Notes under the pieces: generated by a model
Seen by the model: only the letters and a program-made list of their open reading frames with translations
The model's database searches: none
Told to the model about the DNA's origin: nothing
Program-made: the position numbers and the translations under genes
Part shown: in pieces, positions 28,387 through 37,728 of the stretch
How positions within the stretch are numbered: the first letter of the stretch is position 1
How the letters are laid out: each line of letters starts with the position of its first letter
NCBI RefSeq assembly: GCF_016616885.1
Contig: NZ_CP067102.1
Coordinates: 1,268,501-1,332,500, forward strand
DNA length: 64,000 bases
From: Bradyrhizobium diazoefficiens
GTDB lineage: Bacteria; Pseudomonadota; Alphaproteobacteria; Rhizobiales; Xanthobacteraceae
Direction of reading: 5' to 3'

Positions 28387-29997
28387 GTGCCAACCAATCT
28401 ATCCGCTCGTCTCTCTACCTTTGTGCTCTCGCTGTTCCTGATCGCGTTCGCGCTGCCGGCCTTTGCCGGTCCGTTCGAGGATGCGGTCGCCAAATTTGCC
28501 AACGACGATTATTCCGATACGGACGAAGCGATCAGCGCGGTCGCAAGCAGCGGCAACAAGCTTGCCTTTCCCATCATCAACGCGCTCCAGGACGGCCGTC
28601 TCATGGCCGATCCGGACAGCAAAAAAGTTTACGTCACCGGCACCGACGGCAAATCCATCGACGCCGCGACCGGCGAGCCCGTGGCCAGCGTGCCCGACAG
28701 CGCCAGCGCCGTCCGCCTCAACAACCGCCTGCGCCGCAGCGTCGACGCCGCGATCGGCAGCCTGACGCTGCAGTCGCCCGATCTGGGCGCGCGGCTCCAG
28801 GCCGCGCAGTCCGTCTTCAAGTCGCATGAGGAGACCGCGCTCGAGCCCGTCGAAAGCGCGCTCGCCAAGGAAACCAACAGATCGGTCAAAGCCGCGCTCG
28901 GCGACGCCCGCGCGGCCATCCTGCTGTTCAAGTCCGACGCCACGGAGGTGCAGAAGCTCGAGGCCGTCGCCACCATCAAGGCGCGCGGCGATCAGGAGGC
29001 GCTGGCGCTGTTGTCCGACATCGGCACCGACCAGCCGGCCTCCGTCACGAAGGCGGCGGCGAGCGCGATCAGCTCGATCCAGAGCTCGCTCGCAGTCTGG
29101 TCCACGGTGCAGAATGCCTGGTACGGCCTGTCGCTCGGCTCGGTGCTGCTGCTCGCCGCGATCGGGCTCGCCATCACCTTCGGCGTGATGGGCGTGATCA
29201 ACATGGCCCATGGCGAGATGGTGATGATCGGGGCCTACACCACCTTCGTGGTGCAGGAGGTGATCCGCACCCGCTACCCCGCCCTGTTCGACTATTCGCT
29301 GCTGATCGCCGTGCCGCTCGCCTTCCTCGTCGCCGGCGCCATCGGCGTGCTGATCGAGCGCAGCATCATCCGCTTCCTCTACGGTCGGCCGCTGGAGACG
29401 CTGCTTGCGACCTGGGGCCTGTCGCTGGTGCTGCAGCAGGCGGTGCGCACCATGTTCGGCCCGACCAACCGCGAGGTCGGCAACCCCTCCTGGATGAGCG
29501 GCGCGTTCGATCTCGGCCAGATCACCATCACCTATAACCGGCTCTGGATCCTCGTCTTCACGCTCGCGGTGTTCATGATCCTCCTCGCGATGCTGCGCTA
29601 TACCGCGCTTGGTCTCGAGATGCGCGCGGTGACGCAGAACCGTCGCATGGCGGCCTCGATGGGCATCGCCACCTCGCGCGTCGACGCGCTGACCTTCGGG
29701 CTCGGCTCCGGCATCGCCGGCATCGCCGGCGTGGCGCTGTCGCAGATCGACAATGTCAGCCCCAATCTTGGCCAGAGCTACATCATCGACAGCTTCATGG
29801 TCGTGGTATTCGGCGGGGTCGGCAATCTCTGGGGCACGCTGGTCGGCGCCTTCACGCTCGGCATCGCCAACAAGTTCCTGGAGCCGGTCGCCGGCGCCGT
29901 GCTCGGCAAGATCGCGATCCTGGTTCTGATCATCCTGTTCATTCAAAAGCGGCCGCGCGGCCTGTTCGCGCTCAAGGGCCGTGCGGTGGAAGCATGA
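28387..29997 (+). CDS. urtB: urea ABC transporter permease UrtB
   Basis: Inner-membrane permease of the LivH type, 536 residues. A signal-like segment (FVLSLFLIAFALPAFAG) and an N-terminal soluble domain of about 200 residues (helical, HEAT-like) precede the membrane core, as is typical of UrtB. The core includes GVMGVINMAHGEMVMIGAY and DSFMVVVFGGVGNLWGTLVG. It starts with GTG preceded by GGGGTGA and overlaps urtC by four bases. Confidence 0.94.
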   Translation: MPTNLSARLSTFVLSLFLIAFALPAFAGPFEDAVAKFANDDYSDTDEAISAVASSGNKLAFPIINALQDGRLMADPDSKKVYVTGTDGKSIDAATGEPVASVPDSASAVRLNNRLRRSVDAAIGSLTLQSPDLGARLQAAQSVFKSHEETALEPVESALAKETNRSVKAALGDARAAILLFKSDATEVQKLEAVATIKARGDQEALALLSDIGTDQPASVTKAAASAISSIQSSLAVWSTVQNAWYGLSLGSVLLLAAIGLAITFGVMGVINMAHGEMVMIGAYTTFVVQEVIRTRYPALFDYSLLIAVPLAFLVAGAIGVLIERSIIRFLYGRPLETLLATWGLSLVLQQAVRTMFGPTNREVGNPSWMSGAFDLGQITITYNRLWILVFTLAVFMILLAMLRYTALGLEMRAVTQNRRMAASMGIATSRVDALTFGLGSGIAGIAGVALSQIDNVSPNLGQSYIIDSFMVVVFGGVGNLWGTLVGAFTLGIANKFLEPVAGAVLGKIAILVLIILFIQKRPRGLFALKGRAVEA

Positions 29998-31172
29998 CCC
30001 TTCACATGCTGACGCGATCGCTGGACCGCGGCGCGGCGATCTTCCTCGCGATCGTTGCTGCCTGCGGCATCCTCATCCCGCTCTCCAACCTGCTGCTGCC
30101 GGCGGGCTCGTTCCTGCAAGTGCCGACCTATCTGGTCGCGCTGTGGGGCAAATATGTCTGCTACGCCATCCTCGCGCTGTCGATCGATCTGATCTGGGGC
30201 TATTGCGGCATCCTCTCGCTCGGCCACGGCGCCTTCTTCGCGCTCGGCGGCTATGCCATGGGCATGTATTTGATGCGGCAGATCGGCAGCCGCGGCGTCT
30301 ACGGCAATCCGATCCTGCCCGACTTCATGGTGTTCCTGAACTACTCGAAACTGCCGTGGTACTGGCACGGCTTCGACATGTTCTGGTTCGCGGCGCTGAT
30401 GGTGTTGTTTGTGCCCGGCCTGCTTGCCTTCTGCTTCGGCTGGCTTGCGTTCCGCTCCCGCGTCACCGGCGTTTACCTGTCGATCATCACGCAGGCGATG
30501 ACCTATGCGCTGCTGCTCGCCTTCTTCCGCAACGATTTCGGCTTCGGCGGCAACAACGGCCTGACGGACTTCAAGGACATTCTGGGCTTCAACGTCCAGG
30601 CCGAGGGCACGCGTGCCGCGCTGTTCGCGCTGAGCTGTCTGGCGCTGATCCTCAGCTTCCTGATTTGCCGCTCCGTCGTGTCCTCCAAGCTCGGCAAGGT
30701 GCTGATCGCGATCCGGGATGCGGAATCGCGCAGCCGCTTCCTCGGCTACCGCGTCGAATCCTACAAGCTGTTCGTGTTCACGCTGTCGGCCTGCATGGCG
30801 GGCGTGGCTGGCGCGCTCTATGTGCCGCAGGTCGGCATCATTAACCCCAGCGAATTCGCGCCGGGCAATTCGATCGAGGCGGTGATCTGGGTCGCGGTCG
30901 GCGGACGCGGCACGTTGATCGGCGCGGCGCTCGGCGCCGTCGTCGTCAATTACGCCAAGACGTTCTTCACCTCCGGCGCGCTCGCACCTTACTGGCTGTT
31001 CATGCTGGGCGCGATGTTCATCCTGGTGACGCTGCTGCTGCCGAAGGGCATCGTCGGTACCTTCAATGCCTGGCGGGAAGCGTCGAAAGAGACGCGTCCT
31101 GCGCAGGCCCACGCGAGTGCGGCGGCCGAAGACGGCGTCACCGAACCTGATATGGCGGAGAAGCGGTCATGA
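29994..31172 (+). CDS. urtC: urea ABC transporter permease UrtC
   Basis: Second LivM-type permease, 392 residues, with eight or more membrane segments. Motifs include GYCGILSLGHGAFFALGGYA and RDAESRSRFLGYRVESYKLF, the ATPase-contacting region. The ATG overlaps the urtB stop codon. The C-terminus ends in a short hydrophilic Ala/Glu-rich tail and overlaps urtD by four bases. Confidence 0.94.
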   Translation: MTLHMLTRSLDRGAAIFLAIVAACGILIPLSNLLLPAGSFLQVPTYLVALWGKYVCYAILALSIDLIWGYCGILSLGHGAFFALGGYAMGMYLMRQIGSRGVYGNPILPDFMVFLNYSKLPWYWHGFDMFWFAALMVLFVPGLLAFCFGWLAFRSRVTGVYLSIITQAMTYALLLAFFRNDFGFGGNNGLTDFKDILGFNVQAEGTRAALFALSCLALILSFLICRSVVSSKLGKVLIAIRDAESRSRFLGYRVESYKLFVFTLSACMAGVAGALYVPQVGIINPSEFAPGNSIEAVIWVAVGGRGTLIGAALGAVVVNYAKTFFTSGALAPYWLFMLGAMFILVTLLLPKGIVGTFNAWREASKETRPAQAHASAAAEDGVTEPDMAEKRS

Positions 31173-31930
31173 ACGTCATGGATACCCGTGCGACCTCCGC
31201 AATGCTCTATCTCGACGGCGTGCACGTCTCGTTCGACGGCTTCCACGCCATCAACAATCTGTCGTTGACGCTCGAACCCGGCGAGATGCGCGCCATCATC
31301 GGCCCGAACGGCGCCGGCAAGACCACGATGATGGACATCATCACAGGCAAGACCAAGCCGGACGAGGGCACCGTACTGTTCGACGGCGTCACCGATTTGA
31401 CGCGGCTGGACGAGACCCGCATCGCCGAGCTCGGCATCGGCCGCAAATTCCAGAAGCCGACGGTGTTCGAAAGCCAGACCGTGCAGGACAACCTCCTGCT
31501 CGCGCTCAATGTCGATCACAGCGTCAGGGGCACACTGTTCTGGCGCGGCAGCACGGCGGAGTCGGATCGCATCGACAAGGTGCTGGAGACGATCCGCCTC
31601 ACCGAGGCCCGCAACCGCCTCGCCGGCAGCCTCAGCCACGGCCAGAAGCAATGGCTCGAGATCGGCATGCTGCTGGCGCAGGACCCAAAACTGCTCCTCG
31701 TCGACGAGCCGGTCGCAGGCATGACCGACGTCGAGACGCATCTCACCGCCGAGCTGCTCAAGGAGATCAACAAGACCCATACGGTCATGGTGGTCGAGCA
31801 CGACATGACGTTCGTGCGCGAGCTCGGGGTCAAGGTCACCTGCCTGCATGAAGGCACCGTGCTTGCGGAGGGAACCATCGACCAGGTCTCGTCCAACGAG
31901 CGGGTCATCGAAGTCTATCTGGGGCGCTGA
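31169..31930 (+). CDS. urtD: urea ABC transporter ATP-binding protein UrtD
   Basis: LivG-type ATPase of 253 residues. Walker A is GPNGAGKTTMMDIITGK, the signature region is LSHGQKQWLEIGMLLAQDP (GSLSHGQ rather than LSGGQ, as is normal in UrtD), and Walker B is LLLVDEPVAGM. It acts as a heterodimer with UrtE. Translation is coupled to urtC through a four-base overlap. Confidence 0.95.
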   Translation: MNVMDTRATSAMLYLDGVHVSFDGFHAINNLSLTLEPGEMRAIIGPNGAGKTTMMDIITGKTKPDEGTVLFDGVTDLTRLDETRIAELGIGRKFQKPTVFESQTVQDNLLLALNVDHSVRGTLFWRGSTAESDRIDKVLETIRLTEARNRLAGSLSHGQKQWLEIGMLLAQDPKLLLVDEPVAGMTDVETHLTAELLKEINKTHTVMVVEHDMTFVRELGVKVTCLHEGTVLAEGTIDQVSSNERVIEVYLGR

Positions 31931-31933
31931 GCG

Positions 31934-32629
31934 ATGCTTGAGGTCAAGGACATCAACCTGTTCTACGGTGCGGCCCAGGCGCTGCGCGGCGTGTCGATCG
32001 CGGCCGAGCCGGGCAAGGTGACGTGCGTGCTCGGGCGTAACGGCGTCGGCAAGACCTCGCTGTTGCGCGCCATGGTCGGACAGTATCCAATCTCCTCGGG
32101 CGCGATCGTGTTCGACGGCAGCGACATCACGAGCCTCAAGCCCTATGAGCGGGCGCGCAAGGGCATCGGCTTCGTGCCGCAGGGCCGCGAGATCTTTCCG
32201 CTTCTGACGGTCGAGGAGAACCTCAAGACCGGCTTCGGCCCGCTCAAGCGCGAGGACAAGCATATCCCGGACGACGTGTTCTCGCTGTTTCCGGTGCTGG
32301 AGTCCATGCTCGGCCGGCGCGGCGGCGATCTCTCCGGCGGCCAGCAGCAACAGCTTGCGATCGGGCGTGCGCTGGTGATGCGGCCGAAGCTGCTATTGCT
32401 CGACGAGCCGACCGAGGGCATCCAGCCCTCGATCATCAAGGACATCGGCCGTGCCATCTCTTACCTGCGCAACCTCGGCAACATCGCGATCGTGCTGGTC
32501 GAACAATATCTCGACTTTGCCTGCGAGCTCGGCGACAGTTTCGCGGTGATGGATCGCGGTGCGGTGAAGTTCACCTGCGACCGCTCCAATCTCGACGCCA
32601 GCGAGATCAGCCGCCAGATGGCGCTGTAA
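31934..32629 (+). CDS. urtE: urea ABC transporter ATP-binding protein UrtE
   Basis: LivF-type ATPase of 231 residues. Walker A GRNGVGKTSLLRAMVGQ, signature LSGGQQQQLAIGRAL and Walker B LLLDEPTEGIQPSIIKDI are intact. EGIQPSI is typical of UrtE. It starts three bases after the urtD stop codon and completes the transporter; urease genes follow after about 50 bp. Confidence 0.95.
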   Translation: MLEVKDINLFYGAAQALRGVSIAAEPGKVTCVLGRNGVGKTSLLRAMVGQYPISSGAIVFDGSDITSLKPYERARKGIGFVPQGREIFPLLTVEENLKTGFGPLKREDKHIPDDVFSLFPVLESMLGRRGGDLSGGQQQQLAIGRALVMRPKLLLLDEPTEGIQPSIIKDIGRAISYLRNLGNIAIVLVEQYLDFACELGDSFAVMDRGAVKFTCDRSNLDASEISRQMAL

Positions 32630-32682
32630 GCCGGGAAATTGTAGGCTCAAAAAATCCTGCCGCGGCCGGCTGGAGGAGACGG

Positions 32683-33525
32683 ATGCGCAGCGACGCCTTG
32701 GTCACATCTTTGGCGACATCTTCGGTGTTCGAAGCCAATCGCGCCCGCGGCGTGGTGCGCTTCGACGTGCACGCCCGCGACGGCGTGACGCGGCGTGGTA
32801 CCTTGCATGAATCCGGCTCGCTCCGCGTGCGGTTTCCCTCGCCGGAGGACGATGGCCTGTCCGGCGTGCTCGTCAACACGGCCGGCGGCGTCGCTGGCGG
32901 CGATCGCTTCGACATCGAGATCTCGGCCGCCGACGCTGCGCGTCTGACGCTGACTACGGCGGCCGCCGAAAAGGTTTATCGCGCGCCGGGCGCGGCTGCG
33001 CAGCTCAACATTTCCCTGAGGGTTGCCGCTGGCGCGCATCTTGGCTGGTTGCCCCAGGAGACGATCCTGTTTGATCGCGCCCGGGTTCGTCGCCGCTTCG
33101 ACATCGAACTCGACGAGGCCGCCTCGCTCCTGCTTTGTGAAATCGTCGTGTTCGGCCGTACCGCCATGGGCGAGCGCGTGGAGCAGGGCGAATTCGTCGA
33201 CCGCTGGCGGTTGCGCCGTGGCGGCAGGCTGGTCTTTGCCGAGACCATCAGGCTCGACGGCAATATCGGCGCCAAACTCGCGCGCGCGGCGGTCGCCAAC
33301 GCGGGTGCTGCGATCGGCACGGCCCTGATCGTGCCCGGCGATGGGGCGCTGGTCGAGCGCATTCGTGAGGCATCGGAATCTTTCGCGGGCGAGGTCGGAA
33401 TCTCGGCCTGGAATGGCTTTGCAATGGCGCGGTTCTGTGCCCAAGATGCGGCGCGTTTGCGCGCCGACATGATGGCCGTGCTGGCGCGCACAGGCGCGGC
33501 CTTGCCGCGACTCTGGCTGAATTGA
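32683..33525 (+). CDS. ureD: urease accessory protein UreD
   Basis: Scaffold protein that binds apo-urease and lets UreF and UreG deliver nickel; 280 residues. Recognisable segments are VNTAGGVAGGDRFDIEISA, LPQETILFDRARVRRRFDIE and EIVVFGRTAMGE. GGAGGAG lies just before the ATG. As in many alphaproteobacteria, ureD heads the urease genes. Confidence 0.93.
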   Translation: MRSDALVTSLATSSVFEANRARGVVRFDVHARDGVTRRGTLHESGSLRVRFPSPEDDGLSGVLVNTAGGVAGGDRFDIEISAADAARLTLTTAAAEKVYRAPGAAAQLNISLRVAAGAHLGWLPQETILFDRARVRRRFDIELDEAASLLLCEIVVFGRTAMGERVEQGEFVDRWRLRRGGRLVFAETIRLDGNIGAKLARAAVANAGAAIGTALIVPGDGALVERIREASESFAGEVGISAWNGFAMARFCAQDAARLRADMMAVLARTGAALPRLWLN

Positions 33526-33565
33526 TGGCTGGCTGAATTGAAGTGTTGAACGGAAGAGATTTCGC

Positions 33566-33868
33566 ATGAACCTGTCTCCCCGCGAAAAGGACAAGCTTCT
33601 GATCTCGATGGCGGCGATCGTGGCGGGCCGCAGGCTCGACCGCGGCGTCAAGCTCAACCATCCCGAGGCGATCGCGATCATCTCCGATTTCATCCTTGAG
33701 GGTGCGCGCGACGGCCGCACCGTCGCCGAGCTGATGCAATCCGGCGCGCAGGTGCTGACCCGCGACCAGGTGATGCCGGGCATCCCCGAGATGATCCACG
33801 ACATACAGGTCGAGGCGACGTTCCCCGATGGCACCAAGCTCGTCACCGTGCACGAACCGATCAGGTAG
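33566..33868 (+). CDS. ureA: urease gamma subunit
   Basis: Structural subunit of 100 residues, the exact family length, with [18 protein letters not shown] at the N-terminus and [20 protein letters not shown] near the C-terminus. GGAAGAG precedes the ATG. A palindromic repeat separates it from ureB. Confidence 0.97.
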   Translation: MNLSPREKDKLLISMAAIVAGRRLDRGVKLNHPEAIAIISDFILEGARDGRTVAELMQSGAQVLTRDQVMPGIPEMIHDIQVEATFPDGTKLVTVHEPIR

Positions 33869-33877
33869 TTTGAATTC

Positions 33878-33966
33878 GTCATTCCGGGGCGCCGAAGGGT
33901 GAACACGGAATCCAGTGGTTTTGGTTTCGAGATTCCGGGTTCTCGCTGCGCGAGCCCCGGAATGAC
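33878..33966. repeat. palindromic intergenic repeat between ureA and ureB
   Basis: An 89-bp element is bounded by GTCATTCCGGGGC (33878-33890) and its exact inverse GCCCCGGAATGAC (33954-33966). A second, inner stem (GAACACGGAATC with GATTCCGGGTTC, one mismatch) gives a branched fold. Elements of this type are scattered between genes in Bradyrhizobium. It ends just before the ureB ribosome-binding site. Confidence 0.85.
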
Positions 33967-33978
33967 GAGGAGGATAGA

Positions 33979-34284
33979 ATGATCCCCGGCGAACTCTTCA
34001 TCCAGGACGGCGAGATCGAGCTCAATGCCGGCCGCAAGACCGTGACGCTGACGGTGGCCAACACCGGCGACCGCCCGATTCAGGTCGGCTCGCACTACCA
34101 TTTCTTCGAGACCAATCCGGCGCTGAAGTTCGACCGCAAGAAGTCCCGCGGCATGCGCCTCGACATCGCCGCCGGCACCGCCGTCCGCTTCGAACCCGGC
34201 CAGACCCGCGACGTCCAACTGGTCGCGCTCGCCGGCAAGAAGACCATTTACGGTTTCCGTGGCGACGTCATGGGGAAGCTGTGA
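33979..34284 (+). CDS. ureB: urease beta subunit
   Basis: Structural subunit of 101 residues, normal length, with [20 protein letters not shown] and [24 protein letters not shown] precedes the ATG. It is followed by an HD-domain gene instead of ureC directly. Confidence 0.97.
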   Translation: MIPGELFIQDGEIELNAGRKTVTLTVANTGDRPIQVGSHYHFFETNPALKFDRKKSRGMRLDIAAGTAVRFEPGQTRDVQLVALAGKKTIYGFRGDVMGKL

Positions 34285-34292
34285 ACTCCACA

Positions 34293-34317
34293 GGAACGAG
34301 CAAAGCCTGGCAGGGTT
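34293..34317 (+). promoter_or_regulatory. possible EcfG promoter upstream of the HD-domain gene
   Basis: GGAAC (34293-34297), 16 bases, then GGTT (34314-34317). This is the same form as the motif upstream of csbD in this window. Transcription would start about 18 bp before the HD-domain ATG. A single match of this kind could occur by chance. Confidence 0.4.
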
Positions 34318-34341
34318 GAGGCGAAAACGGAGGTTCTTGCC

Positions 34342-34881
34342 ATGCTGTCACCGATCCGCCTCGTTTCCGAAGCCGCCGAGCTCGCCGCGCGCCGCCACAA
34401 CGGCATGGCGCGCAAGGGCCGGGGCGAGGAGCCCTACATCAATCATCTGGCCGAAGTCGCGAACCTGCTCGCCGATGCGACCGATGGCGCCGATGCCGAG
34501 CTGGTCGCGGCCGGCTGGCTGCACGACACGATCGAGGACACCGGCACCACGCGTGAGGAGCTCGCGCAGAAATTTTCCGATCGTGTCGCCTCTCTCGTCG
34601 TCGAATGCACCGATGATATGAACCTGTCTCAGACGGAACGACGACAGAAGCAGATCGAGGACGCCCCGCATAAATCGCCGGGCGCCAAGCTCATCAAGAT
34701 CGCCGACAAGGTCAGCAACATCCGCGCGCGCATCGTGCCGAACCCGAGCGATGTGCAGCGCAACGATCTCGGCGCCTATGCGATCTGGGCGGAGCATGTC
34801 GTGGCGGGCTGCCGAGGCGCCAATGCCAGGCTGGACTCGATATTCGATGAGACGGTGAAGGCGGCGAAACGCCTGTTTTGA
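34342..34881 (+). CDS. small HD-domain protein, (p)ppGpp hydrolase-like (MESH1/SAH type)
   Basis: 179 residues covering just the hydrolase domain of RelA/SpoT proteins, with no synthetase or TGS/ACT domains. The HD metal site is complete: H35 in YINHL, H61-D62 in WLHDTIEDTGTT, and D122 in KLIKIADKVSN. E65-D66, the catalytic pair in hydrolases, is also present. It most likely removes the 3'-pyrophosphate of (p)ppGpp or a related nucleotide; the substrate is inferred. GGAGG lies eight bases before the ATG. It sits between ureB and ureC on the same strand with no role in known urease maturation. Confidence 0.85.
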   Translation: MLSPIRLVSEAAELAARRHNGMARKGRGEEPYINHLAEVANLLADATDGADAELVAAGWLHDTIEDTGTTREELAQKFSDRVASLVVECTDDMNLSQTERRQKQIEDAPHKSPGAKLIKIADKVSNIRARIVPNPSDVQRNDLGAYAIWAEHVVAGCRGANARLDSIFDETVKAAKRLF

Positions 34882-34905
34882 TGATGTGGGGAATTGGGGG
34901 CTGAC

Positions 34906-36621
34906 ATGTCCGTGAAGATGAAGCGTTCCGTCTATGCCGACATGTTCGGCCCGACCACCGGCGACAGGGTGCGGCTGGCCGACACCGATCTCATCATCGA
35001 GGTCGAGAAGGATTTCACCATCTATGGCGAGGAGGTGAAGTTCGGCGGCGGCAAGGTGATCCGTGACGGGATGGGACAGTCGCAGGTCACCAACAAGCAG
35101 GGTGCGGCCGACACCGTCATCACCAATGCGCTGATCGTCGACCATTGGGGCATCGTGAAGGCCGACGTCGCCATCAAGGACGGCATGATCGCTGGCATCG
35201 GCAAGGCCGGTAATCCCGACATCCAGCCGGGCGTCACGATCATCATCGGCCCCGGCACCGACGTGATCGCGGGCGAGGGAAAGATCCTGACCGCCGGCGG
35301 CTTCGACAGCCACATCCATTTCATCTGCCCGCAGCAGATCGAGCACGCGCTGATGTCCGGCGTCACCTCGATGCTGGGCGGCGGCACCGGCCCCTCGCAC
35401 GGCACCTTCGCCACGACCTGCACGCCCGGCCCCTGGCACATCGGGCGAATGATCCAGTCTTTCGATGCCTTCCCGGTCAATCTCGGCATTTCCGGCAAGG
35501 GCAATGCGTCGCGCCCTGCCGCGCTGGTCGAGATGATCAAGGCCGGCGCCTGTGCGCTGAAGCTGCACGAGGATTGGGGCACCACGCCGGCCGCGATCGA
35601 CAATTGCCTGTCGGTGGCCGACGATTACGACATTCAGGTCATGCTGCATTCCGACACGCTGAACGAATCCGGCTTCGTCGAGGACACGATCAAGGCGTTC
35701 AAGGGCCGCACCATCCACGCCTTCCACACCGAGGGCGCGGGCGGCGGTCACGCGCCTGACATCATCAAGGTCGCCGGTCTGAAGAACGTGCTGCCGTCCT
35801 CGACCAATCCGACGCGGCCCTTCACCCGCAACACCATCGACGAACATCTGGACATGCTGATGGTGTGTCACCACCTCGATCCCTCCATTGCGGAAGATCT
35901 GGCGTTCGCAGAGAGCCGCATTCGGAAAGAGACCATCGCGGCCGAGGACATCCTGCACGACCTCGGCGCGCTCTCGATGATGTCCTCGGATTCCCAGGCG
36001 ATGGGCCGTCTTGGCGAGGTCATCATCCGGACCTGGCAGACCGCCGACAAGATGAAGAAGCAGCGCGGGCAGCTCGCCCAGGACAAGGGCAAGGACAACG
36101 ACAACTTTCGCGTCAAGCGTTACATCGCCAAGTACACGATCAATCCCGCGATCGCGCACGGCGTATCAAAGCTGATCGGCTCGGTGGAGAAGGGCAAGCT
36201 CGCCGATCTCGTGCTGTGGTCGCCCGCCTTCTTCGGCGTCAAGCCGGACTGCATCGTCAAGGGCGGCTCGATCGTCGCGGCGCCCATGGGCGACCCCAAC
36301 GCCTCGATCCCGACGCCGCAGCCGGTGCATTACCAGCCGATGTTCGGCGCCTTCGGCAAGGCGCGCACGGCGTCGTCTGTGGTCTTCACCTCGAAGGCAG
36401 CCATCACCGGTGGCCTCGCGCGAAAGCTCGGCATCGAGAAGAAGCTCTATGCGGTCCAGAACACCCGCAGCAAGATCTCGAAGAAGAGCATGATCCACAA
36501 CGACGCCACGCCCAATATCGAGGTCGATCCGGAGACCTATGAGGTGCGTGCCGACGGCGAATTGCTCACTTGCGCGCCCGCCGAGGTGCTGCCGATGGCA
36601 CAGCGATATTTCATGTACTGA
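34906..36621 (+). CDS. ureC: urease alpha subunit
   Basis: Catalytic subunit of 571 residues, the normal size. The nickel-bridging carbamylated Lys is K219 in ALKLHEDWG. The metal-binding His pair is in [10 protein letters not shown], and the mobile-flap Cys-His is C321-H322 in MVCHHLDPS. All active-site residues are present. The ATG at 34906 gives the family N-terminus ([20 protein letters not shown]); a TTG four codons upstream is less likely. Confidence 0.97.
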   Translation: MSVKMKRSVYADMFGPTTGDRVRLADTDLIIEVEKDFTIYGEEVKFGGGKVIRDGMGQSQVTNKQGAADTVITNALIVDHWGIVKADVAIKDGMIAGIGKAGNPDIQPGVTIIIGPGTDVIAGEGKILTAGGFDSHIHFICPQQIEHALMSGVTSMLGGGTGPSHGTFATTCTPGPWHIGRMIQSFDAFPVNLGISGKGNASRPAALVEMIKAGACALKLHEDWGTTPAAIDNCLSVADDYDIQVMLHSDTLNESGFVEDTIKAFKGRTIHAFHTEGAGGGHAPDIIKVAGLKNVLPSSTNPTRPFTRNTIDEHLDMLMVCHHLDPSIAEDLAFAESRIRKETIAAEDILHDLGALSMMSSDSQAMGRLGEVIIRTWQTADKMKKQRGQLAQDKGKDNDNFRVKRYIAKYTINPAIAHGVSKLIGSVEKGKLADLVLWSPAFFGVKPDCIVKGGSIVAAPMGDPNASIPTPQPVHYQPMFGAFGKARTASSVVFTSKAAITGGLARKLGIEKKLYAVQNTRSKISKKSMIHNDATPNIEVDPETYEVRADGELLTCAPAEVLPMAQRYFMY

Positions 36622-36762
36622 AATAGCGCCTCAACGCATGTTCCCGGAGCCTGCCCGATTGCATGTCTTGGGACGGCTTTTCCGGTTTTGCGTTCGAACC
36701 GGGCTGGTCTAAGGTCCCGCCCGGTATCGTAATCTTTAGAAGAAAAGCCGGGAGGATTTCTC

Positions 36763-37062
36763 GTGATCTACGTCGTTGCCACCTTGACCATCAAGCCCGA
36801 AACACGCGCCGAATTCATTGCAGCCGCCACCGCCTGCATCAAGGAAACGCGGAAAGAACCCGGCAATATCGCCTATGATCTGCATGAGAGCGTCACCGAT
36901 CCCAGCAAGATGGTGTTCGTCGAGCAGTGGGAGAATGCCGAAGCACTGGTGCCGCATCGCGGCCAGGAGCACATGAAGACGTTCGGCCGCGTCGCGGTAA
37001 AATGCTTCACGGCGCCGCCGAAGATCGAAGTCATCACGCCCGAAAAGGTCGAGACGAGGTAA
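36763..37062 (+). CDS. YgiN-like antibiotic biosynthesis monooxygenase (ABM) domain protein
   Basis: 99-residue dimeric alpha/beta-barrel protein. IYVVATLTIKPETRAEFIAA, EPGNIAYDLHESV and VFVEQWENAEALVPH match the ABM family, whose members include quinol monooxygenases. It starts at GTG with a strong GGGAGGA. It lies between ureC and ureE, six bases before ureE, yet has no known part in urease assembly. Confidence 0.85.
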   Translation: MIYVVATLTIKPETRAEFIAAATACIKETRKEPGNIAYDLHESVTDPSKMVFVEQWENAEALVPHRGQEHMKTFGRVAVKCFTAPPKIEVITPEKVETR

Positions 37063-37068
37063 CAGCAC

Positions 37069-37728
37069 ATGATCCGGGCGACGCAGGTCAAGGGGCAGCA
37101 CCGCTTCACGGAAACGCCGGCGGATACGGTCGTGCTCGATTTCGACGATCGGCACCGCCGCCGTATGGCGATGACGGGGACACGGGGGCTCGAGTTCCTG
37201 CTCGACCTGGAGAACGCCGTCGCGCTGCGCGGTGGCGATGCGCTGGTGCTGGAGGACGGCCGGCTGGTCGAAGTGGTCGCGGCACCGGAGCCGCTGCTCG
37301 AGATCCGCGGCCGCGACCCGCACCATCTCATCCGCGTTGCCTGGCATCTCGGCAACCGCCATCTGCCGACGCAGCTCATGGCCAAAGCCTTGCGCATTCG
37401 CCGCGACCACGTCATCGAGGCCATGGTGACGGGGCTTGGCGCGCGGGTGGTCGAGATCGAGGCGCCGTTCGATCCCGAAGGCGGGGCCTATGCCGAGGCT
37501 GGCCATGCGCATGGCCACGATGACCATGGACATCACGATCACGATCATCATGATCACGATCATCATGATCACGGCCATCATGATCATGGCCATGATCACC
37601 ACGGCCACGACCACCAACACGACCATGCCGCGCATGACCATGGGCATGATCATCACCATCACCACGACGAGCATTGCGATCATCCCGACCATCACCACGG
37701 CCACAAGCATGCTCATGACCACAAATGA
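37069..37728 (+). CDS. ureE: urease accessory protein UreE with long His-rich tail
   Basis: Nickel metallochaperone of 219 residues. The first 145 or so form the UreE peptide-binding and metal-binding domains ([39 protein letters not shown]). The last 75 residues contain about 40 His, mainly HD and HG repeats, plus one Cys in DEHCDHPD. Such tails bind several nickel ions in other UreE proteins. The tail DNA also contains the ureF start codon. Confidence 0.95.
   Translation: MIRATQVKGQHRFTETPADTVVLDFDDRHRRRMAMTGTRGLEFLLDLENAVALRGGDALVLEDGRLVEVVAAPEPLLEIRGRDPHHLIRVAWHLGNRHLPTQLMAKALRIRRDHVIEAMVTGLGARVVEIEAPFDPEGGAYAEAGHAHGHDDHGHHDHDHHDHDHHDHGHHDHGHDHHGHDHQHDHAAHDHGHDHHHHHDEHCDHPDHHHGHKHAHDHK

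Noticed and set aside
37500..37728. Repeated DNA that might suggest a CRISPR or satellite array
   Set aside because: It is coding sequence for the His-rich UreE tail; units are irregular and have no spacers.
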